64,000 bases of DNA, taken from the NCBI GenBank assembly GCA_036365515.1, contig CM070873.1, positions 47,488,011-47,552,010 on the forward strand, given 5' to 3'. The notes beneath the pieces are model-generated. The model made no database searches. It was not told the origin of the DNA and saw only the letters and a list, made by a program, of their open reading frames with translations. Position numbers and translations under genes: made by a program. How positions within the stretch are numbered: position 1 is the stretch's first letter; each line of letters starts with the position of its first letter. The DNA is from Torymus aiolomorphi (lineage: Eukaryota; Arthropoda; Insecta; Hymenoptera; Torymidae). Of the stretch, positions 27,938 to 38,000 are shown piece after piece.

Positions 27938-28419
27938 TTCGACAATCATTTTGTTGATTTTTCGCTAATGTTTTTGGTGTCTAAATCTGAGAAATGTGAT
28001 ATTAATATCTGAAACGTAGTCGAACATCGCGTGATGATGAAACGAATGCAGCCAACCCTCAGTTTCTCGCCGTGTTCGAGATACAAAGATCTGCCTATAA
28101 CGGGTCCGATTTGAAGTTTCTCATCGTAATGTGCAAGTACATACAATATTGTAAAAGAACGCTTGATTCATGATGGGCATTCTCACCCATTTTCACGTTT
28201 TTCATTATTGTCTGTCAACAGACATTACTTTATTGTATTGTATTTTATTATTTAGAATATTGTTGAAAATAATAACCATCAAAAGAAATATTTCAAGCTG
28301 AACAGAAATGTAACAATGAAAAATGCATCAAAAATATTATAGCATACAAAATTTTGACAAAAATCCGTAGTATTGATATTTTCGCGGCGGTATACAAACA
28401 CAAAACGTGTTTGCAATAC

Positions 28420-28425
28420 CAGAAC
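28420..28425. other. target-site duplication, left copy (CAGAAC)
   Basis: CAGAAC directly abuts the left terminus AGTAGATAAG. The same six bases follow the right terminus at 47867-47872. Six-bp duplications are the hallmark of Polinton integration. Confidence 0.93.
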
Positions 28426-28886
28426 AGTAGATAAGCTATGCCGGTTCTGGCTCAAAACAAGTCCTGACCTGTTTGAGCCAGAACCGGCATAGCTTTTTTG
28501 GGTCCCCCACCCCTCCCCCCTCCCTCCCCTCCCCCCTCCCTCCCCTCCCCACCCCGCACTATTGCATAGGGTGCCAATAACCCAAAACAGGTCCTGACTT
28601 GTTTGAGCCAGAACCGGCATAGGTTTTTTGGGTCACCCGCACGGGACCCAGACCTGCTTGATCTAGAACCGGTATACTGGTCCTGACTCACCCGCGCGCC
28701 AACGAGTTGAGCCAGAACCGGCCTACCGATTCTAGACCAGGTCTTGCCCGTTCTAGACCAGCCGCAAAGTCAGAGCTTGCCCTGGGGGAGCGAGCCGCCG
28801 GCAGCGAGCGGCCAGCGATAGCCTGCTGCGCACGGGCAACGGTAGCGGCCAGCGGCGGACGGTCGGCGGCGGGCGGCCTGCTGCTT
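28426..28886 (+). repeat. left terminal inverted repeat (461 bp)
   Basis: By eye it is identical to the reverse complement of 47406-47866. It contains a terminal hairpin (24-bp arms 28433-28456 and 28472-28495, 15-nt loop), a third copy of the arm at about 28600-28622, and a C-rich strand at 28504-28557 made of eight or more C-runs. Beyond 28886 the two sides diverge. Confidence 0.95.
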
Positions 28887-28957
28887 ATCAGCTGCTGCTT
28901 TCGGCCACGCGGTATGAGGCAACAACCTGCAGTACGCGATAAGCTAAAAACACTCAC

Positions 28958-29092
28958 CTCGACGTCCTCAGCATCCAATTTCTCCACGTCGTCCAACAGC
29001 GATGGCTTCCACGATTTCTCCACATCGTCTAACGGTGATTGCTTCCACGTTTTCTCCACGTCGTCCAACGGCGATGGCTTCCACGTTGTAAG
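28958..29092 (-). repeat. 36-bp tandem repeat, possible coding exon
   Basis: On the minus strand this 135-nt block lies between TTATTTCCAG and GTGAGT and is open in one frame. It encodes three and a half copies of a 12-residue unit (TWKPSPLDDVEK, with variants). Differences between copies are three silent and three conservative changes, which suggests that the frame was translated. No start codon, partner exon or family was identified, so this stays a possible exon. Confidence 0.45.
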
Positions 29093-29689
29093 CTGGAAAT
29101 AAACAGTACATTTAAAATGTATTATATGAATATACGTGCAAGTGTGGAATCACCATGCACGCATACACAAAACCCACAATCCTTTCCCAATGCTAGAGAG
29201 AAGTAGAGAGAACGTGCGAGGTATTACTTATCTTTTTCTTTCGTCGTCCTCGGCGTCCAACGACGTTATCCATCGGCGATTGCCTCCACGTTGTGAACAA
29301 ATGTTCCTCTAAAATAATACAAACAGAATTAAAATTTATTATTAGAATATGCGCACACGTATGACATCATACGCATGCGTTAAATCCAAATCCCATGATA
29401 CATAGAGAATACTTTATTGTAGTCGTCCTCAACGTGCAGTAATGTTGTTCACCAGCCATGATATAAAACAGATCTGCCTACGAAAAAAACATTGAAGTTG
29501 CTCTGAAAAGAGCAGGTTTCAAATAAAATATATATATGTACATAAAAAATAGATATGTTCCACGTTATTATAGTTGTTCCTAACGTTGAAGCTATCCCGA
29601 AAATGACAGATAAAAAATCTCCATCTCAATCCCCGTCGTTGCCTGGCCAGGTCTCCCACTAGAACAGAAAATAAGAAATCATGAATTAT

Positions 29690-30330
29690 CTAATAGAGAG
29701 AGAGAGAGAGAACGATAAAAATTCTAACGTCATCGATGAGAGAGAAATAATATGCCCGCGCGTGACCACTAGAAACCTCATCGACGAGGAGAAATAATCA
29801 CGCACGACTGTAAAACCGAACCTCATAATCACAATCAGCGAGAGAGAGAAAAAAGATATGCTCGCACGCGTCGTCCACGAGCAGCAACCTAACCCCGTGC
29901 TCGTCGGGGAGCGAGAAAAACATAATATACTTACGCATGACCTCGAGAGAGTTGCGTGAGACCCGCACCGTCCGCGAGACAAAAACTAACCTCGCACGCG
30001 CCGGTGTGCGAGAGAGAGAGAGAGAAGACTCGCGAGATCAACGTTGTCCGCGAGACGAAAACTAATCTCGCACACATCGATGAGCGAGAGAATGATAAGA
30101 TGCGCGAGATCAACGTCGTCCGCGAGACGAAAACTAACCTCGCACGCGTAGACGAGCGAAAGAAAGATATGATACGCGATCCCGTGACGTCCGCAAGAAC
30201 AAAACAAACCTCGTACAAGTCACCAACGCCGAGCGAAATGTCGAGGAGGTATGCGCGAGTCCTAGTGTCGTCCGCGGAAAGAAAACTAACCTCGCACGCG
30301 AGATAATCGCGCGCGGGAATCCGATGCTCG
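29690..30330. repeat. degenerate 72-bp tandem repeats
   Basis: About eight units share CGCGAGATCAACGTCGTCCG, CGAGACGAAAACTAACCTCG and CACGCG followed by GACGAGCGAGAGA. The best-matching units start at 30049 and 30121, exactly 72 bp apart. On the minus strand each unit carries AGGTTAGT, a splice-donor-like word, and a pyrimidine tract. Function unknown. Confidence 0.75.
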
Positions 30331-30528
30331 ATGTCGAGGAAGGGCGTGAGAGAGAGAGAGAGAGAAAGAAAGTATGCACTCGCGAAACACGAAAAAGAAC
30401 AGAAATTGAAAACTTACCTTCACTGCTTCCTGAAGCCGATCGTTTTCCCTATGTCCGCTCTCACTGCATGCCTCGTTGCCGTGCTCGCGGCCGCCCCTCA
30501 CTGTCGAGTCGATATGTGTGCGTGTGTA

Positions 30529-30530
<2 letters not shown>

Positions 30531-30609
<79 letters not shown>
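30531..30609. repeat. (GA)n microsatellite
   Basis: About 79 bp of uninterrupted GA. The overlapping open frames (Arg-Glu repeats) are artefacts of the repeat. Confidence 0.95.
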
Positions 30610-30613
<4 letters not shown>

Positions 30614-30889
30614 AGAAAGGAGACTGCAATGTTCCTACGTTTTTACCCTTAGAAGGGCAGATTGCAGTATAACGAGAGAGAGAAAGAGAGAGCGAGGTTA
30701 GGTGAAACTCAGCACATACACACTTACACGTCGACCGCTGATTCCCTGATGTCGTCTACCGATGCTCGCTAATGGTTGAGGGGATACCGTCGTTGTCGTT
30801 GTCATCGTCTATATTAGAGCGAGAGAGATCCTGCACGTGTGGTGATCGATGGCGAAGTACCTTTAGTCCTCTGCACAGCGCCGAGCGGC

Positions 30890-31120
30890 AACAGCACCAC
30901 TACAACACTTCGTCCGCGGGAGCTCCTGCTCGCGCGATGGCCGAGAGCGCAATGACTTTTTCGCCTTCGCGCGCGCTCCCCCCCTCCGCGGCACTCGAGA
31001 GCGGGCACAGCACCACTGCAACACTTCGTCCGCGGGAGCTCCTGCTCGCGCGGCGGCCGAGAGCGCAATGACTTTTTCGCCTTCGCGCGTGCTTCCCCTC
31101 CCCGCGGCACTCGCGAGCGG
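30890..31120. repeat. 116-bp tandem duplication upstream of gene A
   Basis: Two nearly identical units (about 30890-31005 and 31006-31120) carry CTTCGTCCGCGGGAGCTCCT and CCGAGAGCGCAATGACTTTT. The unit is GC-rich and lies 110-350 bp upstream of the gene A promoter, so it may be an enhancer-type duplication. Confidence 0.8.
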
Positions 31121-31230
31121 TCGCTGATACTAGTACAGGGTATTAGACGGCTTTTTCGCGTATAGCGCTGTTAAGCCGCGGATTGCGGGCGCGCTCTCCT
31201 TCGCACGCGGATAGAAGCGCTCGCGGGCGC

Positions 31231-31299
31231 TGATTGGCGCGGAGCAGCTCCGCGGAAGGCGATATAAGTAGCGCGTTTCTCTCTGTTCGGTATCAGTTC
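31231..31299 (+). promoter_or_regulatory. gene A promoter: CCAAT box, palindrome, TATA, initiator
   Basis: An inverted CCAAT box (GATTGG, 31232-31237) is followed by the palindrome CGCGGAGC-A-GCTCCGCG (31238-31254), TATAAG at 31263 and an initiator TCAGT with its A at 31295, 32 bp after the first T of the TATA box. Gene B has the same order of elements with closely similar sequence. Confidence 0.8.
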
Positions 31300-31337
31300 G
31301 AGCAAAGAACTCAAAGTAGCACGATTCAATCCGCGCA

Positions 31338-31849
31338 ATGGATTCGGACGACGAGCAAGCAGTAGCAGCAGCGGACTTCCTCCTGGCGGAGTTCGAGCCT
31401 GACGCCTCGAACGAGGAGCTGCAACAAGCCATCTTGGATGGACTCCGAGCCTGGAAGGTTGCGAGGCTTCCTACGTCGAAGATCTGCCAGCGCTCGACGT
31501 TGGAAATTTTGAGGAGTGGATGATGGGCCTTGAGCTACCTCAGGCGGCATCTCCACCAGAGCTGCGACGGCCGCATCGTCTACCGATGACTCCACCAGGC
31601 ACACCACCGCCTGCCCTGTCTCCGCCGTCTACCTCGCCACCACCCCTCATGCTCTATGACGGAGATGGGGGCTATTATGAAGTGCGGGCTGACCAAGTCC
31701 AGTGGGGAGCAGTGGCTGAGGTGGATTTGGATACCAATGATGACGAAGATGATGAGATGCCAGCGGAGGATGACCGTCCTCTGAAAAGAGGTCGGTCGCC
31801 ATCACCACCACCACCATCGGATAAGCGGCAACGGCGAAACTTGGCTTAA
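31338..31849 (+). pseudogene. gene A: small acidic/basic protein, frameshifted copy
   Basis: The first frame (31338-31523) encodes an acidic N-terminus with the word AILDGLRA, shared with gene B, and then runs into unrelated residues. From about 31451 the similarity to gene B continues in the frame one base back and ends at 31849. The distal part has WMMGLEL, a Pro/Ser-rich middle, a YYEV motif, an acidic run and a basic KRGRS...KRQRR nuclear-localisation-like tail. The break is therefore a single-base (-1) frame change relative to the paralogue. It may be a disabling mutation, an assembly error or, less likely, programmed frameshifting, because no slippery heptamer is visible. The element otherwise looks young. 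Function unknown; composition suggests a nuclear regulatory protein. Confidence 0.75.
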
Positions 31850-31851
31850 TC

Positions 31852-32025
<174 letters not shown>

Positions 32026-32041
32026 GGCCCTTTTCAGGGCC
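32026..32041 (+). terminator. second histone-type hairpin of gene A
   Basis: GGCCCT-TTTC-AGGGCC, preceded by AATC. This is a full match to the metazoan histone stem-loop consensus (GGYYCU, UUUC-type loop, AGRRCC). Confidence 0.8.
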
Positions 32042-32092
32042 CTATATAATTTGAACGAAACAGCAAATTATTTATTTCTATATGTTATAATC

Positions 32093-32305
32093 AGCTCTTT
32101 TCAGAGCTAAAAATATATTTATTTTGTGTTATAATAAGCTCTTTTCAGAGCTAAAAAATATATTTATTTCTATATGTTATAATCAGCTCTTTTCAGAGCT
32201 AAAAATATATTTATTTCTAATATTTATTTTGTGTTATAATAAGCTCTTTTCAGAGCTAAAAAATATATTTATTTCTATATGTTATAATCAGCTCTTTTCA
32301 GAGCT
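32093..32305 (+). repeat. array of five histone-like hairpins AGCTCTTTTCAGAGCT
   Basis: Copies start at 32093, 32137, 32185, 32242 and 32290, each 16 nt with a perfect 6-bp stem and TTTC loop. They are separated by AT-rich spacers (TATATTTATTT, TTATAATCA). The loop and stem pattern matches the hairpins behind genes A-C except for the first base pair (A-T instead of G-C). Confidence 0.85.
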
Positions 32306-32528
32306 AAAAATATATAACATGGTAACAAACCATTTATTAAAAAAAAACATAATCTTGAAACTCTCTCTCTCTCGTTTCCACTAAAAGAAGTTCGCGCACG
32401 CAATTTATGTATAGTGAACATTATTATATATATATATTCTTCACCTAAAGAGATTATACTTGAATGAATTGATTTAAAGAAATCTAATAATAATGAATAT
32501 TTTTGTTCATTGTTAAATAAATATTTGT
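32306..32528. other. AT-rich intergenic spacer between genes A and B
   Basis: About 220 bp of AT-rich DNA with a (TA)n run near 32425-32436. No gene is seen. Confidence 0.6.
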
Positions 32529-32574
32529 GGCCCTGAAAAGGGCCGATTGTATAGGTTTGGTCCTAAAAAGGACC
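32529..32574 (-). terminator. paired histone-type hairpins of gene B
   Basis: On the minus strand the stop TAA is followed by TC, then GGTCCT-TTTT-AGGACC (32574-32559), a 14-nt spacer ending AATC, and GGCCCT-TTTC-AGGGCC (32544-32529) followed by ACAAA. The arrangement is the same as behind gene C. Confidence 0.82.
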
Positions 32575-32576
32575 GA

Positions 32577-33125
32577 TTATTCGAAGAGACGACGACGACG
32601 ATAAGATGGTGATGTTGAATGGTCTTTACGATGACGACGTCGCTTTCGAGGTCTGCATTGAAGGTCGTTATCAACCTCCATTTCGTCATCTGCGTCTTCG
32701 GCTTCCTCCGACGTCTGTGATAGTTGCTCATATGCACGAATCAGTGCAAAATCCTCCGACACCTCATAATACCACCCTTCATGCGGCTCGTACAGCATGT
32801 ACGATGGTGGCGATGCTGGTGGTGTTCGCATCACGAGGTCCGGAGGAGGTTGCGATGTGTGTGGTCTTCGTAATTCATATTCTTCTTTTTCTTCTACCTC
32901 CTCCTCGAGCGGTGGAGTAGGTGCCCGTTGCTGCTCTTCTTCCTCCTCCTCCTCAAGCTCTAGACCCATAAGCCATGCGTCAAAAGCGAGAGGAGAGGAC
33001 AGCTCTGGTATCTCCTCCAACGCAAAAGGTGCGCAATCCTCCAAAGCTCTCAAGCCATCGAGGATGGCTTCTTGAAGAGACTCGTCGTCGAGCAGGTCCT
33101 GGAGAAAGTTATTCTTCGACTCCAT
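32577..33125 (-). CDS. gene B: small acidic/basic protein, intact paralogue of A
   Basis: 182 residues. An acidic, leucine-rich N-terminus (with AILDGLRALE near residues 19-28) is followed by WLMGLELEEEEEEE, a Pro-rich middle, a YYEV motif, an acidic patch and a strongly basic tail (RPRKRRRHRK, RRRR) that looks like a nuclear localisation signal. The ATG is the first after the predicted start point 33135, giving a 10-nt leader. It is divergent from gene C across a 177-bp shared promoter. I do not recognise a database family. By position and composition it could be one of the short early or 'oncoid' proteins reported in adintoviruses; I looked for an LxCxE Rb-binding motif and found none. Confidence 0.8.
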   Translation of the reverse strand: MESKNNFLQDLLDDESLQEAILDGLRALEDCAPFALEEIPELSSPLAFDAWLMGLELEEEEEEEQQRAPTPPLEEEVEEKEEYELRRPHTSQPPPDLVMRTPPASPPSYMLYEPHEGWYYEVSEDFALIRAYEQLSQTSEEAEDADDEMEVDNDLQCRPRKRRRHRKDHSTSPSYRRRRLFE

Positions 33126-33302
33126 TGCGAAAAATGATGCCGATCGGAAAAAAACGCGTTACTTATATCGTCTCTCGCGGAGATGCTCCGTACCAATCAG
33201 CAGCCGCGAGCGCCGCGTGGAGAGGGGGAGCACATACACAGAGGGTGTTGCGCTTTGTCTATAAAAGCCGCGTAGTCTACAGAGCAATCATCACTCGCTG
33301 AC
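33126..33302. promoter_or_regulatory. bidirectional promoter of genes B and C
   Basis: Minus strand (gene B): TATAAG at 33167-33162 and initiator TCATT with A at 33135 (32 bp). Plus strand (gene C): TATAAAAG at 33260 and initiator TCACT with A at 33293 (33 bp). Between them lie one CCAATCAG box (33193-33200) and the palindrome CGGAG-ATG-CTCCG (33178-33190). The gene B half closely matches the gene A promoter, including GATATAAGTA followed by CGCGTTT. Confidence 0.8.
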
Positions 33303-33788
33303 ATGGATTCATCGAGCGACAACCTCCGAGCAATGGAGACAGTGTGGAGTGAAGCCGACTTCGATTGGGAGATCGGCCTCGCGATGGACAGCGACGACGA
33401 GTTTCTCTCGGCGTTGGTGGTACCTTTGGCTACGTCATCACCAATCAAGTCACCGATTGCATCGCCAGCGTTCACACCACAACGCTTGCCCTGTCCATCC
33501 CCGCTCTTCGTTGAGAGACTACCGCACTGCCCACCTCTGGTGTTGCCGCCGCTGTCGCCGCCGCCTTCGCTCTCACCGGTGCCTTCTTGCTTCTCCCCGG
33601 GATTTTTGGAGAATTATGAGCCGTGCTTTTCGCCAGTCTCTGAGGAGAAGGATATAGGATCATCGCCTTTGTGCATCACCGTCTCCTCGGGGACGATGTC
33701 ACCGCGGAAGATGCCGGTGAAGCGACCTCGTGACGACAGCGGTGATGATGAACCACGTCGGCGAATTCGTCGACGTCTTACGATTTAA
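33303..33788 (+). CDS. gene C: Ser/Pro-rich protein with basic C-terminus
   Basis: 161 residues. Short acidic blocks at the N-terminus (WSEADFDWEIGLAMDSDDEF) precede a long Ser/Pro/Leu-rich disordered middle and a basic tail (KRPRDDS, RRRIRRRL) resembling a nuclear localisation signal. It shares composition, promoter type and 3' hairpins with A and B but no clear sequence alignment. The ATG is the first after the predicted start point 33293. Function unknown; possibly a transcriptional or cell-cycle regulator acting early. Confidence 0.78.
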   Translation: MDSSSDNLRAMETVWSEADFDWEIGLAMDSDDEFLSALVVPLATSSPIKSPIASPAFTPQRLPCPSPLFVERLPHCPPLVLPPLSPPPSLSPVPSCFSPGFLENYEPCFSPVSEEKDIGSSPLCITVSSGTMSPRKMPVKRPRDDSGDDEPRRRIRRRLTI

Positions 33789-33790
33789 TC

Positions 33791-33830
33791 AGTCCTTTTC
33801 AGGACTATCCAATCGGCCCTTTTCAGGGCC
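33791..33830 (+). terminator. paired histone-type hairpins of gene C
   Basis: The stop TAA is followed by TC, then AGTCCT-TTTC-AGGACT (33791-33806), ATCCAATC, and GGCCCT-TTTC-AGGGCC (33815-33830) followed by ACCAAT. The latter resembles the ACCCA flank of histone genes. Confidence 0.85.
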
Positions 33831-34102
33831 ACCAATATTTTTAACGTATGAACAAATATTCATGTTTTATTTAAATAAAATATATAATTATCATTATGTA
33901 ATTTATTTTAAATATTAGCTATATTCAACGAGCTTCACGCGTATTATTTACAATCAAGTTAGTTAGATTCAATTTAAAAGTTTGATAAATTAAATAATTA
34001 ATTTTTTTCTTTTACTATTTCTATTATACAGGTTTTTAAATATTCAAACATAATCGATTTTGACGCTTTATTGTGAGGATAGTTCACTTTTTTAAGAGAG
34101 AA

Positions 34103-34159
<57 letters not shown>

Positions 34160-34231
34160 TAAGAAATTAATATAACCACAAAATTTAATAAAAAATGTTT
34201 ATTAACTCATAATAAATGAACAAATTATAAT
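33831..34231. other. AT-rich spacer with (AT)n tract
   Basis: About 400 bp without a gene. A pure (AT)n microsatellite lies at about 34106-34155. Confidence 0.7.
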
Positions 34232-34824
34232 TCAAATATACATAAAGTGATAAGATTCTGATATTTCCTTCATGTTTTTGCTATGTTGATGCTCAAGCAT
34301 CCATCTTTTTATAACTAGTGCGTTTCGAAGTGCGCATACTGGAAAGTTACAGGCAGTATGGTTGGTACACGAGACTGATTCTGCAGGTAGACTTTTCAAT
34401 GAAGGACATCCCATCTCTTCAATATTAATAACTAATCTGAAAAAAATTAGTATGAGAAAACTGTTTTTATGAAAATAATTTTATAACCAAAAATAGCTTA
34501 CTGATCCGGGAAAAATCTCTTCAACCATTTACTTTTCTCCAAGCCTTTTACGTAAATCTCCGCTCCGAAGAGTACACCACTTAGAGTGTTTTTTAGTTCA
34601 TCGTATGGAATATTGCCCGCTCTCCACATAATTCCGTGGAAATTTTGTTCAAGCCAGCGATTTTCGGACTTGTTTTTTTCCAACAATTTGTCCCATGCAT
34701 AAGGCGGTTTAAATAGGAAAACCGATGGTGTAGGGTCTTCCTCGAGAGGGATAATGGCTACTTCCTTGAAGACGAATTCATTCAAGGTAATCTTGAAACC
34801 TTGGACATCAACAATATACTTCAT
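34232..34824 (-). CDS. accessory protein D (spliced), conserved Polinton family
   Basis: Two exons on the minus strand: 34824-34502 and 34436-34232, with a 65-bp intron (donor GTAAGC, acceptor TTTTTTCAG). The product is 175 residues. The N-terminal part (IVDVQGF, FVFKEVAI, LFKPPY, SENRWLEQNFHGI) and the C-terminal CTNH...C Cys/His motif align along their length with protein E (46511-47008). Position 34824 is the first ATG after the predicted start point 34873, which excludes a longer upstream reading from 34971. Homologous 'VDVQGF' proteins are, as far as I recall, common unannotated genes in insect Polintons. An RNase H-like exonuclease fold is conceivable but unproven. Confidence 0.82.
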
Positions 34825-34870
34825 CTTGCTGCTGCTGCTGTGACTGTTCTCGGACGAGAGCAAAGGAGCG

Positions 34871-34905
34871 AATGAGGTTTCCAACGGCTCTCTGTTTATT
34901 TTATA
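34871..34905 (-). promoter_or_regulatory. gene D promoter
   Basis: TATAAAAT (34905-34898) and initiator TCATTCG with A at 34873, a spacing of 32 bp. Confidence 0.75.
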
Positions 34906-35002
34906 GTTAGCCTTCCTATTTTGTTTAACCAATCGCGTTATTTTTACCCCCTCCACAACACCTACACCCAATCAGAAACGATCTCTTTTCGCGAATTTTT
35001 TA

Positions 35003-35039
35003 GATAAAAAGAGGTATGCGTGCGGCGGAAAATCATTCG
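35003..35039 (+). promoter_or_regulatory. polymerase gene promoter
   Basis: GATAAAAAG at 35003 (a variant TATA box) and initiator TCATTCG with A at 35035, a spacing of 32 bp. The first ATG downstream is 35059, which sets the polymerase start. Confidence 0.7.
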
Positions 35040-35058
35040 ACTGCCTCGCACGGTCAAG

Positions 35059-38000
35059 ATGCCTCAGTATTTCAAAAATACCGCTCTTATGCTATGTAAA
35101 TCGTATCGTCTTGCTTTAAGTGGTGCAGCTGACCAAGATGATGTGAACAATTGGATCGCGCTTGGTCGCAAAGCTCTAGTGGAAGCTGAAAAATTGGCTC
35201 AACGTAGGCCCGACGTGACGGACTTAACAGTGGCTGATCGGCAAAAGTTGCAAGCGGCCATCGCGCTTATAAAAAGTGTTCTACGCTTGTTGAGTGAACA
35301 TCGAGTGGTAGGTGCTGGACTACAAGCCAGTGAAAATGGCCCCTCGGTGAGCTGGGATGATGTCGACTCAGCTTTCGAGAACAGAATAAAGACGGGTGTC
35401 ATCACAAATCGAAGACATCTCAATTTATTAACATTTATGCGAGACGCTAAGAAAGAATTTATTGAAAAAGTGCGTGAAATTCTTAAAGAACCTTTAAAAG
35501 TGAACACAGTGTTAGCGGCTGAGTACGCTATAGTTAAAAATGGCGAAGAAACGATTGAAATAAAATATTTCAACACAAAAACAGCTCCAATATACTCGAC
35601 TACGGACTTGAATGAGTGGTTTCTGATGAACGTTCAAAATCCAATCGATACGGATATGGAGGAATTCCAAGAGCGCGAATCGGGCTGGACGCTTAAATCA
35701 ATTTTGAATTTAGTTGTTAATATTTACAAGTTTAATCCAATGAGAGGAAGTTCGTACATTGATTTGCCGCCATTCATCAAGAACAAGAAGGCGTGTGTAA
35801 ACGTAGAAAATCAAGACAATGAATGTTTCAAGTGGGCAATTCTATCGGCTCTACACCCAGCTAAGAAAAATGCCAATCGAGTGGTGAATTATGTACCCTA
35901 TAAAAACGATCTCAACTTTAAGGGAATAGATTTTCCCGTTGATCCCCGAAAAGTGACAAAGTTTGAGAAACAAAATGACGTTTCTGTAAATGTGTATTAT
36001 TTAAAAAAGAAGCAAAGAGAAGCTTTCGAAGTTTTACCACGGCACTTGTCATCTGAAAAAAAAGAAAAGCACGTTAATTTACTACTCATCGAAAATAATT
36101 ATATTGACGAGGATGAATCAGCTCTTGATGATGATATTGAATTTAAATTCCACTACGTGTGGATAAAAAATTTATCAAGATTGTGTAGTAAACAGCTATG
36201 TTCTCGCGACCATAAAACTTTCATCTGTGACCGTTGCCTGCATTATTTCTGGACGGAAGAGAAATTGGCGAAGCACATAACTGACTGTGAAAAAATGAAT
36301 AAGTGTAAAATTACTCTTCCAGCAGTGAAAAACAATATTTTAGAGTTTACGAACTTTGGTTTTAAAAATCGTGTGCCGTTCGTAATATACGCTGACTTTG
36401 AATGTATATTGAAGCCTGTGATTGACGACGAACGAGCGTACCAGCATCACGTGCCATTCAGTGTAGGCTATTTCATTAAATGTAGCTACAACGACTCTCT
36501 CTCGGAATATAAGAGTTATAGGCAAGAGGATGAACAAGCCGAATCCCCAGCCACATGGTTTGTACAGAACCTCCACTCACTGGCTGTAAAGTTGGATGAC
36601 TCGTACAAACATCCAAAGCCCATGAGTAATTTAACACCACTCGAAAATATTATGTTTGAAAAAGCATCAATATGTCATATTTGCGAGAAGCCATTCACTG
36701 AGGAAGACAAGCGAGTACGCGATCATTGTCATTTCACGGGAAAGTGAGTACTTTTTTAATATTCTCTCTCTCTCTCTCTCTCTCTCAACTAAAAAAATTA
36801 TTTTTACAGATATCGTGGACCTGCACATAGCAAATGTAACCTTGGCTTTCAAGATTCAAGAACAATCCCCATAGTTTTTCACAATTTGAGCGGATACGAT
36901 TCTCATCTCTTTATTAGAGAAATAGCGACATACTTCAAAGGGCGAGTTTCGCTACTTCCACAAACAAAAGAGAAATACATATCTTTTACAAAGTTTGTGG
37001 AAGGTACAGACATAAATTTGAGATTCATCGACTCGTTCAAGTTCATGGCTTCATCGCTAGACAAGTTAGCATCATACTTGGAGAAACTGAATACTCTGGA
37101 GCGATTGTTCAAAGAAGATGGTCTATGTGATGAACAAATTTCACTTTTGAAGAGAAAAGGAATTTTCCCATATGACTATGTCTCGTCATTTGAAAAGTTA
37201 AACGAGACAAATCTCCCATCGAAAGATGACTTCTTCAGCAGCTTATATAACGCTCATATCAGCGATGAGGATTATGAGCATGCACAGAACGTTTGGCAGA
37301 GTTTCAGCATTCAAGATCTTGGGCAGTACTCTGACTTATATCTCAAGACAGACGTTATCCTATTGGCTGAAGTTTTTGAGAACTTTAGAAGTAATTGTCT
37401 TGAGGCTTATGAGTTGGATCCGGCCCACTATTACACGACACCCGGATTGACTTGGGATGCCATGCTCAAAAATACTCAGGTATGATTAACTTTAAATTTA
37501 ACTAAAATTCACAATTAAAAAAAACAAATTTTATATTTCACAGATCAAACTTGAGCTTCTCACCGATGTAGACATGTTGCTGTTCATCGAGCGCGGCATA
37601 CGGGGCGGAATCAGTCAATGTTGCAATCGCTATGCAAAAGCGAACAACCCGTACATGAACGATGGTTACAACGCTAACGAGGACGAAAAATATTTGATGT
37701 ATTTCGATGTGAACAATTTGTACGGTTGGGCAATGACTGAGCCCTTACCCTATGGTGGCTTCAAGTGGGTGCAGAATGTCAACGAACCAAACTTCTTCGA
37801 CATCCCCGATGACTGCGACTTTGGATACTTTGTTGAAGTGGACCTGAAGTATCCCGAGTCACTGCATGATTCGCATAAAGATCTGCCATTCTGCGCCGAA
37901 CACATGGCGCCTCCTGGCTCGAAACAGCATAAACTTATGACGACGCTTCACGACAAAACTCGTTACGTGCTACACTATCGAGCACTTAAACAGGGTTTGA

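Larger units (their letters stand above)
12181..28419. other. left part of a 37-kb host intron
   Basis: No coding exon recognised. The segment is AT-rich with scattered repeats listed separately: a 570-bp inverted-repeat element (14.1 kb), hairpins (16-18.8 kb), a 140-bp repeat family (23.2-23.8 kb), a TA-flanked MITE (23.5-24.8 kb), small tandem duplications (26.8-27.1 kb) and a 5S-derived relic (27.9 kb). GA/CT and CG microsatellites occur at 19.65-19.80, 20.95-21.00, 22.17-22.27 and 25.96-25.99 kb. An imperfect inverted repeat lies near 22,830-22,950. Confidence 0.55.
28887..31230. other. repeat-rich, largely non-coding left end of the element
   Basis: It contains a 36-bp tandem repeat with splice-like borders (28958-29092), degenerate relatives near 29228-29308 and 29425-29460, 72-bp repeats (29690-30330), a pure GA tract and a 116-bp tandem duplication. 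No recognisable protein family is encoded. This may be a regulatory or origin-type region. Confidence 0.6.

Noticed and set aside
28707..29102. Open frames in the left TIR and the mirror frames at 47365-47586
   Set aside because: They exist in both TIR copies only because the DNA is identical; composition is Arg/Ala-rich without motifs or promoters.
29690..30330. CRISPR-like array
   Set aside because: Units are degenerate and contiguous with no unique spacers between fixed repeats; the genome is eukaryotic.
34825..34971. N-terminal extension of protein D
   Set aside because: The predicted start point is 34873, the paralogue E starts at the equivalent of 34824, and the extension is low in similarity.
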